From Entrophospora sp. SA101 (Eukaryota; Glomeromycota; Glomeromycetes; Entrophosporales; Entrophosporaceae), in contig CAUDNR010001302.1 in NCBI GenBank assembly GCA_958430865.1, positions 16,906 through 80,905 of the forward strand: a DNA stretch of 64,000 nucleotides, given 5' to 3'. Under the pieces are notes generated by a model. That model made no database searches. It saw nothing but the letters and a program-made list of their open reading frames with translations, and was not told where the DNA came from. Every line of letters starts with the position of its first letter. Within the stretch, counting starts at the first letter, position 1. This document shows positions 9,672 to 22,474 of this stretch, piece after piece. The position numbers were made by a program, and so were the translations under genes.

Positions 9672-10139
9672 AGTGCAGGACACCTAGTCCCACAACTTTT
9701 TATCGGTCTTGTATATCCTTTAGTATACCAGAAATGGAAATGTAACACCAAAAAAACAAAACATGATTTTGAAGCTAAGACCTTTCTCCACAAAGCTACG
9801 ATTTCATTTTGTTGATATGTCACATTACCATGGAGAGATCAAGCCTCAAAGTTGCACAAGTTTACTATGTTAAGCCCAAAACTGTCGCGTTACACGCGAT
9901 TTATATATATATAAAAATGAACAAATTGAAACAAAATAAAAGTTTTTGAATTTTTAGTTGATGATCACATCCATATTAGGTAACCCAATGTTTATTCTTA
10001 TTGCCGATTTTACTATTTATGGAATGACTAGGAAATATCACATGACAAAACAATTTTTATTGCATTTTTGATTGGAAATTTTTTCCCAAAATTCGTCGTC
10101 GTGGCGCAGTAAGTTGCGGGATTAGGTGTCCTGCACTGT
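9672..10139. mobile_element. TA-flanked inverted-repeat element (MITE), 468 bp
   Basis: The termini are imperfect inverted repeats of about 30 bp. The left end reads TAGTGCAGGACACCTAGTCC. The right end, reverse-complemented, starts CAGTGCAGGACACCTAATCC. TA lies at each outer edge, as expected for a Tc1/mariner-type target duplication. The interior has no transposase ORF. It sits against the broken end of the gypsy integrase. Confidence 0.75.
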
Positions 10140-11744
10140 ATATAAATATGCTAATTTGATCACAAAAGAATTTTTTTTACCTTGGATTTATTGAGTATGA
10201 AATTAACATAACATGTTCATATCAAGGTTCTTCATTGTTATTATTGCTACTATTGTTATTATTATCATAATCATTATTATCATCGTCTCCAACATCATCA
10301 CCATCATTATCATCATCGTTATTATTGCCATTATCATTTTTATTGGTAAAAAAAATCTTGGTTGTTTGTGCTATTGTTAGCCGAAAGAAATTTAATTTTA
10401 TAAAAAGTCAAACCAAATCTTGAGCAATTTTGGTTATTATCATCATTAATTAAAATATATCAATCAACACTTACATATTTATTGCCACTTTCCAGCACAA
10501 AGCACCCCACAACCTGTACTATGTTATTAATTTGAAACTTTTCACCACTACCACCACCACCAGATCATAACCATTTGTTGTTTTCTGATAGTTTCACACC
10601 TGATGGGTTATTATATTTGAAATAATCAACAATCTTTTCCTTGAATGTTCACCATTGTTGCTGCTCACACAAAATTTTTAAAAATTAACTCATTTCATAC
10701 TCATCAATGCCTGTTCTGAAAACTGCAATTCCTTTTAACAAGTTGTCAGTTTAAATTAGTTTTAATGGTACATCCTAAACTCAATAACTTGGATGCAGCA
10801 ATCAATTGTTTACAATATAAATAAATGCCTGACTTATTGAGTTTAGATGTATAAAAAAAGATATTTTCATTACCCCTTAAAATCATTAAATTAACACAGC
10901 CATACTGCAGTGAGTACATAAAAAAATGCTAACACTTTTTGTTGACTGTGGTACATCTTTTTTAAATATCAAAACACTGCACTATTGTGGTAAACATTTT
11001 GATTGGTAATTAATCAAAAAATCACTAGCGACTTTTTGTTAATGTTAACACTGTGGGTATGTACACATTTCTTCAATTGGTGATTAATAAAAAACAACAA
11101 AAAATAATAAAATCACTTAATATTTTTTTGACAAATACAATTTTAAAGTTTTTAAAATTTATCACATGCACAAATTTTAGCCAATAAATTTCAAGAAAAT
11201 CATTGTGATATGTACAAGCAGACTAATGAATTTTAGCCAGTAGAATTTAAGAAAATTATGGGTTATGTGGGAAAATATCACGTGAAATAATTTTCGACCA
11301 ATGAAATAAAGAGAATTTAGTAAATTTTATTTTACTATATGGGGCATACTGCAACAAAACCAGACAAGTGAACATTATATTATCATGTTTCTTCATATGC
11401 CCATTTTGGATATGGGTAATAATTCATGTAATTTGCATGATGTTAAAATCATCTTACTGGATAGTTTTTTCTGATACAAAGAAAACTTGGGCTATAACCA
11501 CAAACAATTAACAAATATGTTTTAAAGAAAGCAAATGTATGAATGATTTTTATTGATAAAGACTTTAAAATGGTTATAGAGTAGAAAATAAGTAATTCTG
11601 AATTATCTGTATACAAATATTGCATTATTATAATAGTGTACACATTTTATCTCAACCATGAATCTCAAACTAAGTTAAAAAATGACATTGCTAGTTTTTG
11701 TTATACCTATAATTTGAAAGTAATACCTCAACATTCCTCAATAT
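10140..11744. other. Gene-free AT-rich spacer
   Basis: There is an imperfect trinucleotide tract of TTATTG, ATC and ATT words at about 10235-10345, then AT-rich DNA with no coding frame I can support. A short ORF at 11449-11643 has no recognisable features. Confidence 0.6.
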
Positions 11745-12740
11745 AATACATCGGATCCAATAACCATAAAAACAAATCCCTCAAGTTTATTATTGTTTAG
11801 ATCTGACTTAGTCACCTTAATCCAAGTATCACAAACTCCTGAATTTGATCCAATTGCTTTGCTTTTGCAATAGTGTTCATATATATATTCAACTGTTTTT
11901 TTCCTTTGTTCAAAATCTCATGCACTGTTGTAGTTATTGGTTTTTAGACTTCTTTTGACCAATATAGATACTTCCTATCCAATAAAGTTTCTTGATTTTT
12001 CACTTTCAATTTTCATATCTAATTTATTTAACTCATCTGCATTCCCCAAATTCCTTTAATACACATTGCCAACCTGTCAAATTAATTAAAGTCTAGTGCC
12101 GTAACCCAAAAAAGGAAAAAGTATGGTTGCAAAAGTGGTTGCAAAGGTAATTGCAACCACTTTTTATATGCTGTAAATACCATCATAATTTACAACACTA
12201 GTCTTTAAATGTAATATACTTTAATTCTAAGATTGTATCCTTATCTTGTTTATTTAATCTGATTCTCCCGAAAATGAAAGTGTCTGCAACACCAAAACGT
12301 CCCAATCCCTTCTCTTTTTTTCCATCAATCACAAGACACAACTCCAGTATTCAACATTCTGTTGGAAAAAGCAACTCAATAATTACCTGAAGAACAGGTT
12401 CATTTGCTGTTGAAAGTGACATTATTGACCTTGTTTGTAAAAAGTTCCTTACAAGCCTTATGAATTTATTTCTTTCTTTAGCATCATAGTTACTATTCTT
12501 ATGACCCTGCAATGTGAAGTAAAGTCAATTTGAAATTAAATTCTTAAAACGGATTAAATAATAAAAAGGTTCTTTATTTAATGTATAATTTACCTATTTA
12601 CATATGTATGATGATGGAGCAAAAGAAGATGTTAGGGTGGAAGATGAAAATTCATTATTTTCCTTGCCAAAACTAATTAACTGGGAGTTCGTTGGAAGTA
12701 GAGTTCTTTTTTTTATTTATTATTATTTATTTATAAAAGA
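11745..12740 (-). pseudogene. PD-(D/E)XK nuclease-like protein pseudogene
   Basis: Read on the minus strand, the fragments in order are: NSQLISFGKENNEF at about 12690; an intron at about 12590-12510; NYDAKERNKFIRLVRNFLQ then MSLSTANEPVLQ; IIELLFPTEC followed by a TGA; GLGRFGVADTFIFG; DTILELKYITFKD followed by TAG; and finally a Tyr/Lys-rich stretch ending SNSGVCDTWIKVTKSD and GFVFMVIGSD. The VADTF aspartate and the LELK Glu-x-Lys fit the PD-(D/E)XK core. I recognise this as an expanded family in arbuscular mycorrhizal fungi, usually following an ATPase-like region that is absent here. Several stops and frame changes show that it is dead. Confidence 0.65.
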
Positions 12741-14380
12741 AGTATTTTAATAATTGTCTTTTTTATAACTAGAGTGATGAGTGGTGATTGTAACCACCAC
12801 CATTTACACTTGTTTTAGAAATATTTGTTTCTTGTTTTCTTTTTTTACTTTTGCTCTCATTATTTTTGGGTATTTTTTTTTTTTTTTCTAAATATTTTGA
12901 TTGACATGACTAATATATATGTATGGCTGATGCAATTAAAAATTTTTTTTTTTTTGGGAAAACAATTTTATTTTTTACAGAGTCCATCCATCATACCCAG
13001 CAACATTCATGCTTAGGGCGCTGACATATATTAGCTAATATCATTTTAATAGTAGCACTTACTCCCCCACCCCAGGTAAGACATTTTGATCACGTGTATG
13101 ACAATCATTTGCCTTTTTAGGTATCAACAAAGCACAAGCGAAAAAAAGAATTAATTTTATTAATAAATCATACATTTTAAAAGCAACATCGGAGTAAGAG
13201 AATGTTTTGCACAATTTGTAAAGCACATAGGAAAAAAATCTATTTGCAGGAAAAGGTGACAAATAAATTTAATTAATTTTGCATTTTGCAATTCTTAAAT
13301 TACTAATAGTATAATGTTATTATTTGGGATCAAAGAATGCTTCAAAATCTACTGTTCTAGCAACTCATGCACTTTCAAACCAACATAATGGTTCTTTGCT
13401 TCTAGAAAAGGCAAGAATAATCATGCAAGATTCTTTCAAAAAAGCCATTAATAATGGTAACCTGAGCTTATGAGCTCACTCGTAGCTTTTGACCAAGCAG
13501 AAAATTACTAATGTCTATTATTTATTATTAATTAGTAACTACTTAATTAATTAATTAACTAATTAACTAACATTTCAGAGCCCTGCTCATAAGAGTAGAG
13601 GCAGAAAATTGTTAATTAATTCATTTCTGTAACAAACATTTTTACAAATTGAATAATAAACAAATTAATTCTTTTGTTTAATAAAACACTTTTTAGTTGG
13701 AAATTAAACAGTAGGGTTTGATTGCTTATTTGGTTATTAGAGTGGTATATAACTAAAGTTTCCATTAATAATATTTATTTGAATTATTTATTTTATTCAA
13801 ATAAACTTTCAATGTAATTTGAATGCTCATAATGAATAAAACAAATAATTCAAATAAACTTTGTTCTAATTAATTCCTTGCCTTATAATAGGGCTATGTT
13901 TTATTTGTTGTTAATTCTACCATAAAAGTGTGCTTATAGCTTTCTAGGTACAAGAAAGAGACAGCAATAAAACAACTTAATCGATGAGCAATTAATCAAT
14001 GAGTGTAGCTCAAAAGTTAATTCAAATTCACCCATACATATTTTGGAAATTTTTTTCAAATCTCTTTTAGGATTACATATATTAATAGTAGAGATAAAAT
14101 AGTATGTTATCTATTTACATACACATAAAAAAAATTTTAAATATTCTGTACCACCACCGATTAATTAATCAATTGGAATAATCGGTGTCAAAGGATAAAA
14201 GAAAGAAAAAATTTTTAAAAAAATAATAGATTATTGGTTTAATTATTGATTTTATTTTATTTATTGAATAATTAATCTAATTAGAATTTACAAATTATTA
14301 TTATTATTATTAATGATTATTTGTAGGCGGAGGTATTTGTGGTGCTATTCTTTAGAATATTGATGAATTATTATTGTTGT
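12741..14380. other. Spacer, with one coding-like scrap at about 13330-13475
   Basis: This is mostly AT-rich low-complexity DNA with poly-T runs at 12830-12955. The plus-strand stretch at 13330-13475 reads open with balanced composition (KARIIMQDSFKKAINNG). I do not recognise it. TTAATTAA-rich palindromic sequence follows at 13500-13570. Confidence 0.4.
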
Positions 14381-14396
14381 TGTTGTTGTTGTTGTT

Positions 14397-14431
<35 letters not shown>

Positions 14432-14432
14432 T
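14381..14432. repeat. Compound microsatellite (TTG)n(TCG)n
   Basis: A run of about seven TTG units is followed directly by about ten TCG/CGT units. It lies 170 bp downstream of the stop of the PPxY protein gene. Confidence 0.9.
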
Positions 14433-14605
14433 GTCATTATCGCCATCACCATTGATACCATTATCACTACCATAATTGTTATTGTCTTTAGGTATAAACG
14501 ATCAGAATGTTTTGATAGGATCGTTTGTGATGGTGGTGATGACGATGATGCTGTTGTTTGTATTATTATTTCTACATCTTGATGATTATTTTCATTTTGA
14601 TTTTG

Positions 14606-15320
14606 TCAATTTTGTAATGATGATGATGGTGATGCTTCTTGCTCTATTACCACTAACACTAATTGTAATTCTTCATTTTTCTCGTTCTCCCCTTCGTTCC
14701 CTTCCTCTTCCTCGTTGTCTTCTTCAATTTTTGGCATATAAGGTGGAGGCAACCCAGCACCTTCCAACGTCTTATTATAAGCAGGTGGAGGTGGCCTTAT
14801 CATATTGTTATGACCATCGTCATCATTATTACTATTATTATTATTTGTGTTATTAATCGACCCAAATATTCTTATTCTTTCAACTAAGCCATTTAATCTA
14901 TAATTAGCAAATGTTTGATATATTATTGTGTTGTTGTTATTGGATAATGTTGATGAAGAATTGTTTTGACCGTGTTGTGAATAAATTGACCCACCAAGAT
15001 TATTTCTTTTTTGTATTGGGATTCCATAACAATTTAATCTTACAATTAACTGTAAGAACAAAGAAAAACAAAAGAAGTCAAGAAAGGATATTAATTTATA
15101 ATTAATCAATAGATTTAAAAGCCAAAGAAAAAGAGAGATAATAACTCACCCAATATATTACATATGAGAGTATAACATATGCAATTATTATTAATATTTC
15201 TGTTAAATTTGGTTGTTCATTAATCTCGTAACAAATTGGTAAAATCACTCCTAAACAACCTATTAATAGTAGATAACCTTTTGTAACATATTTATGAAAC
15301 TTTGGATATTTTGAATTCAT
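14606..15320 (-). CDS. Two-TM membrane protein with PPxY motifs, 204 aa
   Basis: There are two exons on the minus strand, 15150-15320 and 14606-15049, joined by a 100-bp GTGAGT...TTACAG intron in phase 0 (57 + 147 codons). Residues about 15-33 (GYLLLIGCLGVILPI) and about 40-60 (EILIIIAYVILSYVIYW plus LIV) are hydrophobic segments. The remainder is a long, Asn-rich cytosolic-type tail with RPPPPAY and LPPPYMP, both PPxY-type ligands for WW domains such as those of Nedd4/Rsp5 ubiquitin ligases. An acidic stretch (EEDNEEEEGNEGENEKNEE) and a Ser-rich end follow. By motif logic it may be an adaptor recruiting Rsp5-type ligase to a membrane. I do not recognise the family. The start was chosen as the first Met giving the open exon. 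The Asn/Asp runs are encoded by AAT/GAT microsatellites. Confidence 0.7.
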
Positions 15321-15933
15321 TTTTTTCTCTCACATTAAATATTATTATCATGAATATTTATTTTCGTATATAAATTTTAAAGTTTTGATGTATTAAAATT
15401 ACACTTTGGCCAAATAATGATTAATAATAATAATATTAAATAAAAGATGACGGATGACAAAATTGTTTTTTTTTCGCTTATAAATAAAAAAAAATCAGAA
15501 TGTGATTAAGCCAAAAAAAAAAGGAAATAAATGTACTATGAAGAAAACAATTAAACTAAATAATTTTTAGTTAGAAAAAGATTATTATTCACTAATAATC
15601 AATTTCTAAACAAGGTTAAGCAACCAAATATAACACTTACAAATTTGACAAAATATATCCCTGCTACTGGTGTGAGCTGATAGATTTCTTCCGCATGTGA
15701 GCAATATCGACAAAATAGTTTAGCATGATAATTTTTGAATGTTTTTAATTGTACATCTTGTTTCAAATAATCTATGGGCTAAATGCAAGTGAATGGTGAA
15801 TCGTGCATGAATAGTAAAAGTGAACCATAACTATTACCCTATTGAAGTTTAGAGGATTAATTTAGTAATTAATTATGTATTTATTTGCTTTAGTGTTATT
15901 AATTACATTATTATTGTTATATTTAAAAATATA
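15321..15933. other. Spacer upstream of the PPxY protein gene
   Basis: AT-rich and without a supported ORF. It includes the promoter side of the minus-strand gene, but I can define no elements. Confidence 0.5.
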
Positions 15934-16090
15934 CGGTCAGAACTTGTTAAGACGAAGCCAATGTCTTCGCAAAAAAAATATCTTCAGTTTACTTGCTTAT
16001 AGGGATAAATTTAATAGGTAAATGATTAAAAAAATATCGGTTTATTGTGTATATTCGGTTTATTAAAGCATCGTCTTAACAAGTTCTGAC
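15934..16090. mobile_element. Short MITE with TA flanks, 157 bp
   Basis: Terminal inverted repeats of about 22 bp (GTCAGAACTTGTTAAGACGA on both strands) are flanked by TA on each side. The interior is about 110 bp with no ORF. Size and target site fit a Tc1/mariner-derived MITE. Confidence 0.75.
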
Positions 16091-16724
16091 TATAATAGTT
16101 AATTTGTAATGAACATAAGGTTTTTGAATAATATAATTAGAATTGTTCATTCATTTATTCATTATTTAAAAAGAAATTTTGTTAAATCATCAGTTATTTA
16201 AAACATAAATTGGGTTGGTGCATGAATATATATCATTAAATTTATATAATTAATAAATTTTTTTTAATTATACCAAAATATTTTAGATGATATTACTGCT
16301 ATTAATTATTTATACTAATTATTTTTTGTCAATTAATTGAAAACAACATCAAAATCCTACGCTATTAACATTACTGTCAATATAAACTATCAAAGAGTAT
16401 GTATCCACATTGCATTTTTTTCCCCCACAAAGCCAGATCTATGACCAAACGATCTGGTTGATGAGAAAGGATTATTACGCAACCGTCAAATTAGTTGTTA
16501 TTAATTATTATTATTATTTATTTTAGAAAAATAGGAATTATTTGTATTAGATACATTGGTAAAAAAATCAAGCTGAAATCACTTGGATAAATTTTCGTTC
16601 ATTTCTGTTAAATTTGGTCGAGTTGATTTGATAATATCCTCATCTTCCATTACCAATTCGCTCGCAACCATGTTATTCTCAATGTTTAAATACTCACCTG
16701 CTAAAAATGAACCATCAAATGGTA

Positions 16725-17000
16725 GAGGTTGGAATCGTCCAAAAAATCCTTAGTCGACTACTAGTTGATCAAAAATTTCGACTATTTAGTTGATTATTTT
16801 AGTTGACTAAATTTTTTTTTTATGAATACTCTTCCGGAAAGAAATTTTCCATTTTGAATGATAAAACGCAAAAATCCTAATTGCTCAGACAATAATAATA
16901 TTAGCATAGTATTAGTGTTAGTACATATTAGTATTAGTAGTATTAGTAGTCGACTGTTAGTTGTTCAAAAAAAAAGTTTAGTCGATTCCAACTTTTAATT
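16725..17000. mobile_element. Possible MITE with GTTGGAATCG ends
   Basis: The left end has GTTGGAATCGTCC and the right end has GTCGATTCCAAC, which are inverted with respect to each other. The interior holds repeated AGTCGAC/TAGTTGA words. No clear target duplication was found. Confidence 0.4.
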
Positions 17001-17541
17001 TAGAATTATTATCTTGTACAATAAAAAGTAGAAATAAAAAATTCGACTGGTTTAATCAATTTACAAAGTGAAAATCGGTTAGTAGTTCGGTTTAGATTGA
17101 AATTACAATGATTATGAAGACGTAAGTTATAGTAAAATTGAGAATAAAGAAAATTTTACGATTTGAAATAATCACCATTACTTTATGTTTTTTTTTTCGA
17201 AGGAAACATCAACATTTAAAACCTGTCTTTTAAATTTTTTTTTTGGATGAATTAAACGTCTATTCAAGAGAGAACCGTTGTCATTATCGATTATAATAAG
17301 TCTTCGCCACTATCGCTATTAATCTGTTTCCTGATTTAAAAATTGCAATAAAATTGATTTTATCCCATTACAGTAATTTTAAAGAAAGTATCTACATACA
17401 TATGTGAGAGCTCATATTAATACCCGATGCATTCACAAAGAGCAAATCATATTACAGGACGGATGGAAATAATAATAATAATAATATAATGATTTAAATA
17501 TATCATGATGGGACAGATAGCAACAAATATCATGATATATA

Positions 17542-17989
17542 CACACCCTAGACAAAAGTTTTCGGACACTTGTTTTTACTGATTGCGTAAAACTACACAT
17601 AATAATTATATATGAAATTTATATCATTGACGGCCTAGGTTTTGGTGAATATGCATTTAAATTTTGATATTCTTAGAACGTCTAGAAATACCCAAAAATG
17701 CCAACGAATTGGAAGCTGCTTTACAAGAAGTGTGATCAAGAACTCCATACAAAACTTACTACAAATTAATAGAAAGCATCTCTAGAAAGATTGAGGCATG
17801 CATTTCTAGTGATGGATGGCCAACTCGATATTAATATAAATATTTTGTCGATCATCATCGTTTTCGGATTTTTTTTAATTAGAATTCAAAACCTAAGCTA
17901 CATTTTGACAAAATTTTATGTACAGTTATTATGTGTAATTTTGCGCAATCAGTAAAAACAGGTGTCCGAAAACTTTTGTCTAGGGTGTG
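17542..17989. mobile_element. Tc1-derived MITE, 448 bp, with about 75-bp inverted ends
   Basis: The two ends are inverted repeats of about 75 bp and about 90% identity, beginning CACACCCTAGACAAAAGTTT. They are bounded by TA dinucleotides at 17540-17541 and 17990-17991. The interior contains the last about 43 codons of a Tc1-type transposase (next entry). The element is therefore an internally deleted copy of a Tc1/mariner transposon. Confidence 0.9.
17703..17834 (+). pseudogene. Tc1-like transposase C-terminal remnant
   Basis: The plus strand reads NELEAALQEV, then a TGA where the family has Trp, then a Tyr/Lys-rich linker, ISRKIEACISSDGWPTRY and a TAA. This is the end of a Tc1-type transposase: the helix after the last catalytic residue and the terminal RIEACI...GWPT motif. 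Everything upstream is deleted. It lies inside the 448-bp inverted-repeat element. Confidence 0.8.
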
Positions 17990-18407
17990 TATATTAATAT
18001 ATACTGTATAAGTAAAACGTTTAAAATCAAATCAAAAATAATAAAATTCAAATCTTTTTTAGCCCAGCGTCCAATTTGAATATCGACTTACAAGAAGCAA
18101 CTGTTCTACAAAATCACCCTACAATGTGCAAAGAAAAAATAAATAAAAATTTAACGTAATAACATTTTGTAAAGTGTGAAGAAATTAATCATTTTTTATA
18201 TAATCTATGTATCAACTAATGTTGGTTTCCAAAACTAGAGAGTTTCGCAACTGTGCGAAAGTCAAAAGATTTCGCCATAAGTCGAAACTAGTTTTGACCT
18301 TTGACTTTTGTTTTAGTTTTGACATAAATTTAATTTTAGTTTTGACTTTCGCTTCTTTAAAATAGTTTCGGCAAACAACACTAGTATCAACTGCCATTAT
18401 TATATTG

Positions 18408-18599
18408 TCATGTGTCATGCATGAAAAGTAAACAATTTTCTGGTTTTAACAAGCATCGAATAGTAGTACTTTTCAATAACTTTTCTTCATCCTCTCCAAT
18501 TCGTCTCTTGGATCTGGTGGAGGGTTTATAGATTACTTCTTCCAGTTTTATTGCATCAGTAGGAGGCATACCGATCAGACGTGTCTGAGTGCGATTCAC
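18408..18599 (-). pseudogene. Retroelement integrase linker fragment
   Basis: A 63-codon open frame contains QTRLIGMPPTDAIKLEEV, KPSTRSKRRIG and TTIRCLLKPE. I recognise this as the region between the integrase core and its C-terminal tail in a retroelement family of these fungi. The tail piece at 1714-1881 (ending YPPQRILKS) looks like the following segment of the same kind of protein. Catalytic residues are absent. Confidence 0.5.
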
Positions 18600-21500
18600 A
18601 TCATCAACAATTCATCAAAGAATTTTATTCCACAGCCACGATCGCTCTCCTACTAACAGTTTACTTTCTATTGAATTTTGTACCAATTCTCATTTGAATG
18701 CCTTAATTATTGCTAGACAATCAATATCAATGATCCGGATAGATGGAGACACCACAACGTTCCATCAATTGCCATCCAACATTAATAATTTTGGCCAGGT
18801 AAGAGGTGGCTTGGACCTTTGTAGGTTTGTTCTCTTGAGCTGTTTTTAGAATATATGCAAGTACTATAAAATGACGTCTTCTTTGAAAATTTGTATAAAA
18901 ATCTTGGTTTGAAGTAAAAAGTAATGACACTTTAGTATAACTCAGAGAGAGCCCTATCAATATGAAGAGGATTCATTAGAAAGTTATAATGACATAGTTT
19001 TATTTTAGATTAATAATGCTGTTTGAACTTACGAGAAACTGATTGATTACACGGATTGGGATTTCTATTTTACCTATAAATAATCAACTGATGTAACGAA
19101 TTGTTAATATTAATATTAATGAAAAATAGAAGCCTAAATTTGGTTAGCGTACACCCCGAACTCGTAAATTATTATCATGTCATTTCGCAATAACTGTCAT
19201 TGCCAATACTGCTTAGCTGAATCACGAATTAATGACTATCTGTCTATGAATCGATGAAACGTCGACCTTAAAAAACACAGGAAATATTTTTATAGATGAT
19301 CTGCAAAATCACTATAACCTGTCACGTGATATCTGAAATATTTTTTCTAGTTTTTAAAATTCTTTCTCGCATGAATTTCTCAAAAATCATGAAACAGAAG
19401 CAGATAATATCCTTCTCTCAAACAAATTAAATCACGGATATCTAAATTTAATAAAGGTCACAACTGAAATTGCAATTAAAATAATGCTTCTATTCATAAT
19501 GCAATTTCTTTTTCAATCTTAATTATAATTCTAACTAATGATTTGACTAAGAGTTTATTCATTTTTAATTATTTCATTTGTTCATTTGTTTTATTTGAAT
19601 AAAAGTTCAATAATTGAATACTCGAGTTAATTACAAATATAATTGGAATAATTTGAATAATTCTTATTCACGAACATATTTATATATTAATATGAAAATT
19701 ATACTCTCCAGAGTAAAAAAAAATTTCTAATATTCTTAAAAAAAAAAAAAACAAAGTGTACTCTTTGATATTTGTAAAATAAAAAATATTATTTATAGTA
19801 CTAAAGTACCATTTTTTATACAAAGTCGTCAATTAATAAATTTTTCTATGATTTGTGACACATATTTAATCATTAATGTTATTATTAATGCCGATCGCAA
19901 GGTTTTTTTAAGTCAAACGAATTTTTAATACTTTCTTGGAAAGGTTTACAAGAAATAATAAAAATTTTCTGCTTGTTCACTTTGCACTTTGCTCCTTCTC
20001 GCTTAACCTTTTTGCCTATTGTAATATATTATTTTCAAATTTGTTTATACATTCTCCAATTGATACTTTCCAAATTTGCTTAAAACCGAATTTTTTTTTC
20101 AAATAATAGTAAATATTTGTTTTTGGCAACGAGTACTTTAAAACAATTGATTGCTGCGTCCGACTTATCGGGTTTATATTAATATTAATATGTGTTGGTG
20201 TAGTTGTCGGATTTGTCGGGTGTAACATTATCATCCAATCAAATTTTTGGATTCTGGAGATAGTTTCTAAATTTGTACTGGTTACACAACGAAATTTCAA
20301 CACTGGCGTTATTTCCTATACTCAAAAGTTGAAATATCATAATTCACATGTTGGACCTTTAAAAAAGAAGTCAATTCATGTAAAAACAATTTGTCTCTAA
20401 TTTTTTTTCATAGATTTTTTAAACTTGAGAGTTATGTACAAAAATGCAATGATAAATTTCCGTGTTACATTTTCTTTTTTATTGCTATTGTAAAAATACA
20501 AATAAAGCAATATATGTTCTAAAAGAATATTCCATGAAAAAAAAAAGTCACATGAAATTTATTTAGATAAGTGTATAACAAGAATTGATGTCAAACTTTT
20601 TTAGTTTAAGTCATGAAAAATTTGAAAAATTAAAATTTATCGGTCAACTTTTTTTTTTATTGAAGCTGATCAATTGTTGCTATAAGCATTATAATAATAG
20701 TTGATCTGCGCCGTATTTATTATTACAATTACAATGACTTTTAACAGAATGGATTCTTTCAAAGATTACCTGTAAAATTGATTAAACCGACAAATTTGGA
20801 TATAGTCATTGTAGGTTATTAATTCATTTCTTCTATGATACGGACCAATTTTTTTAATTAATATAAACCGTTAATTCTCTACTACAGCTTTTCCAGACAA
20901 TACATGCCTGTAAACACCCATGCATTTATACATCGACAAGGTAACCTAGCATATACTTTACAGTCAAAGTTCATTCATTACAGTGAGTGAGCAATAGACA
21001 AAATCTCGCTGCAGCCGACTTTTTTTGTTTATCCCAATTCATTTTTGTGATTAATCGTCATTCGTTATAGTAGGAAAGTTTACATATGGTGTCGAGAGGT
21101 TTGCTCTCACAGTAATCTGATCAACAGGATTGTCACTTTTTTAATGAACTTAAAGTACAATCACACCTTAAGTCAATGATTGAGGTTTCCTGAAAATCAA
21201 TAGTTCGAGTTTCCGTAAGGGAAGTTTAGTAATTTCATTTTCGAATATGCTTCGTTAGCCTTTTGTAAAGTTGAAATAAATGATTTAACCAACTGGAAAA
21301 TTTCATAACTTTGTTGGGAAAGATCAATGAATGATACGAAAAAGGTTAAATGCCAGCAGAATATCAAGTTTCTACTAAATAATCACGCAACCTAGATCCT
21401 CGAGTTGCTATTTTTGGTAGGTTAATACGTTTGCTTTAGTATCGTGTCCAAGACAAATAATAATTGATGAATGGATAAAGAAAAAACATATTATTGTTGT

Positions 21501-21992
21501 TGTTAATATTAAAATTCAATGAACGGAACATCTATAATGGTTAGATTAATGGAAAAACAAATAATAATAGAAGAATTCTTCTGTATTATATAATAATAAT
21601 AAACAATTGATAGATAAAATAATGAAAGATGCACAACAAGTTTTTTTTGTATTTAGTTCTAAAGTTTCCAGATATAACAAGGATTGCGTATGTAATTGGA
21701 TATTTTTATTATTAAGATGAAAATTTATCACTGTTTACCTTACCTACCAATTATTATTATAATTAAAGTACACAACATTTAAATAATTTTCTTCGTTTAT
21801 CTAGTTTGTACACAAAATAAAAAAGTAGATGAATTAGATGAATTAATAATCTGTCCATACAGTTTGTCACGATGGACTATAACTAAATTCTTGCCATAAC
21901 AAATTTTTAAAACTTTTGCTTCACTATTAATATAAAAAAAACATAAAATTTTTGTAAATGATAATGACAATCTTTCCACAAAAAAAATTTCC

Positions 21993-22032
<40 letters not shown>

Positions 22033-22474
22033 GTGTCCTTCATCCGCTGTGACAAGTTTTGACTGTATATGTAAAATAAGGCTTTATAATAAAAATGTTA
22101 CACATTGTTTAAAATGGAAAAATTATATAAATATGATTGATTAATTTGATCATAATCCAAAAATTCTTTTGGAATTTTAATACATTGTTAAATTTTTAGA
22201 TAAAATTTTATCACGTTTTATTTGTTCTTTTTATTGTAAAGGTATGTTTTTTTTAAAATATATTAAGAAAATATGTCGTTGTATTGTGCATATGAATTGT
22301 TAATTAAATATATATTTGAATATTGTGTGATGATGATGATAGATAAATATATGTGAGAAAGAACGAAAGAATTTAAATTTAAAGATTATCGTGTAACATA
22401 TATTGTAATCGCGTCATCAATAACTAAAATATCAATCAATTCATTCCTAATAACCAGTTTTTTAATATCAAAAA
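18600..22474. other. Gene-poor spacer upstream of the Ca2+-ATPase
   Basis: I see no convincing gene in about 3.9 kb. There is a short coding-like scrap at 18650-18799 followed by GTAAGAG (SIEFCTNSHLNALIIARQS), which I do not recognise. AT-rich repeats lie at 19560-19690, and a word cluster at 20580-20720 partly resembles 29130-29210. An (ATT)n microsatellite is at 21995-22031. The last 200 bp upstream of 22475 presumably hold the ATPase promoter. Confidence 0.5.
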
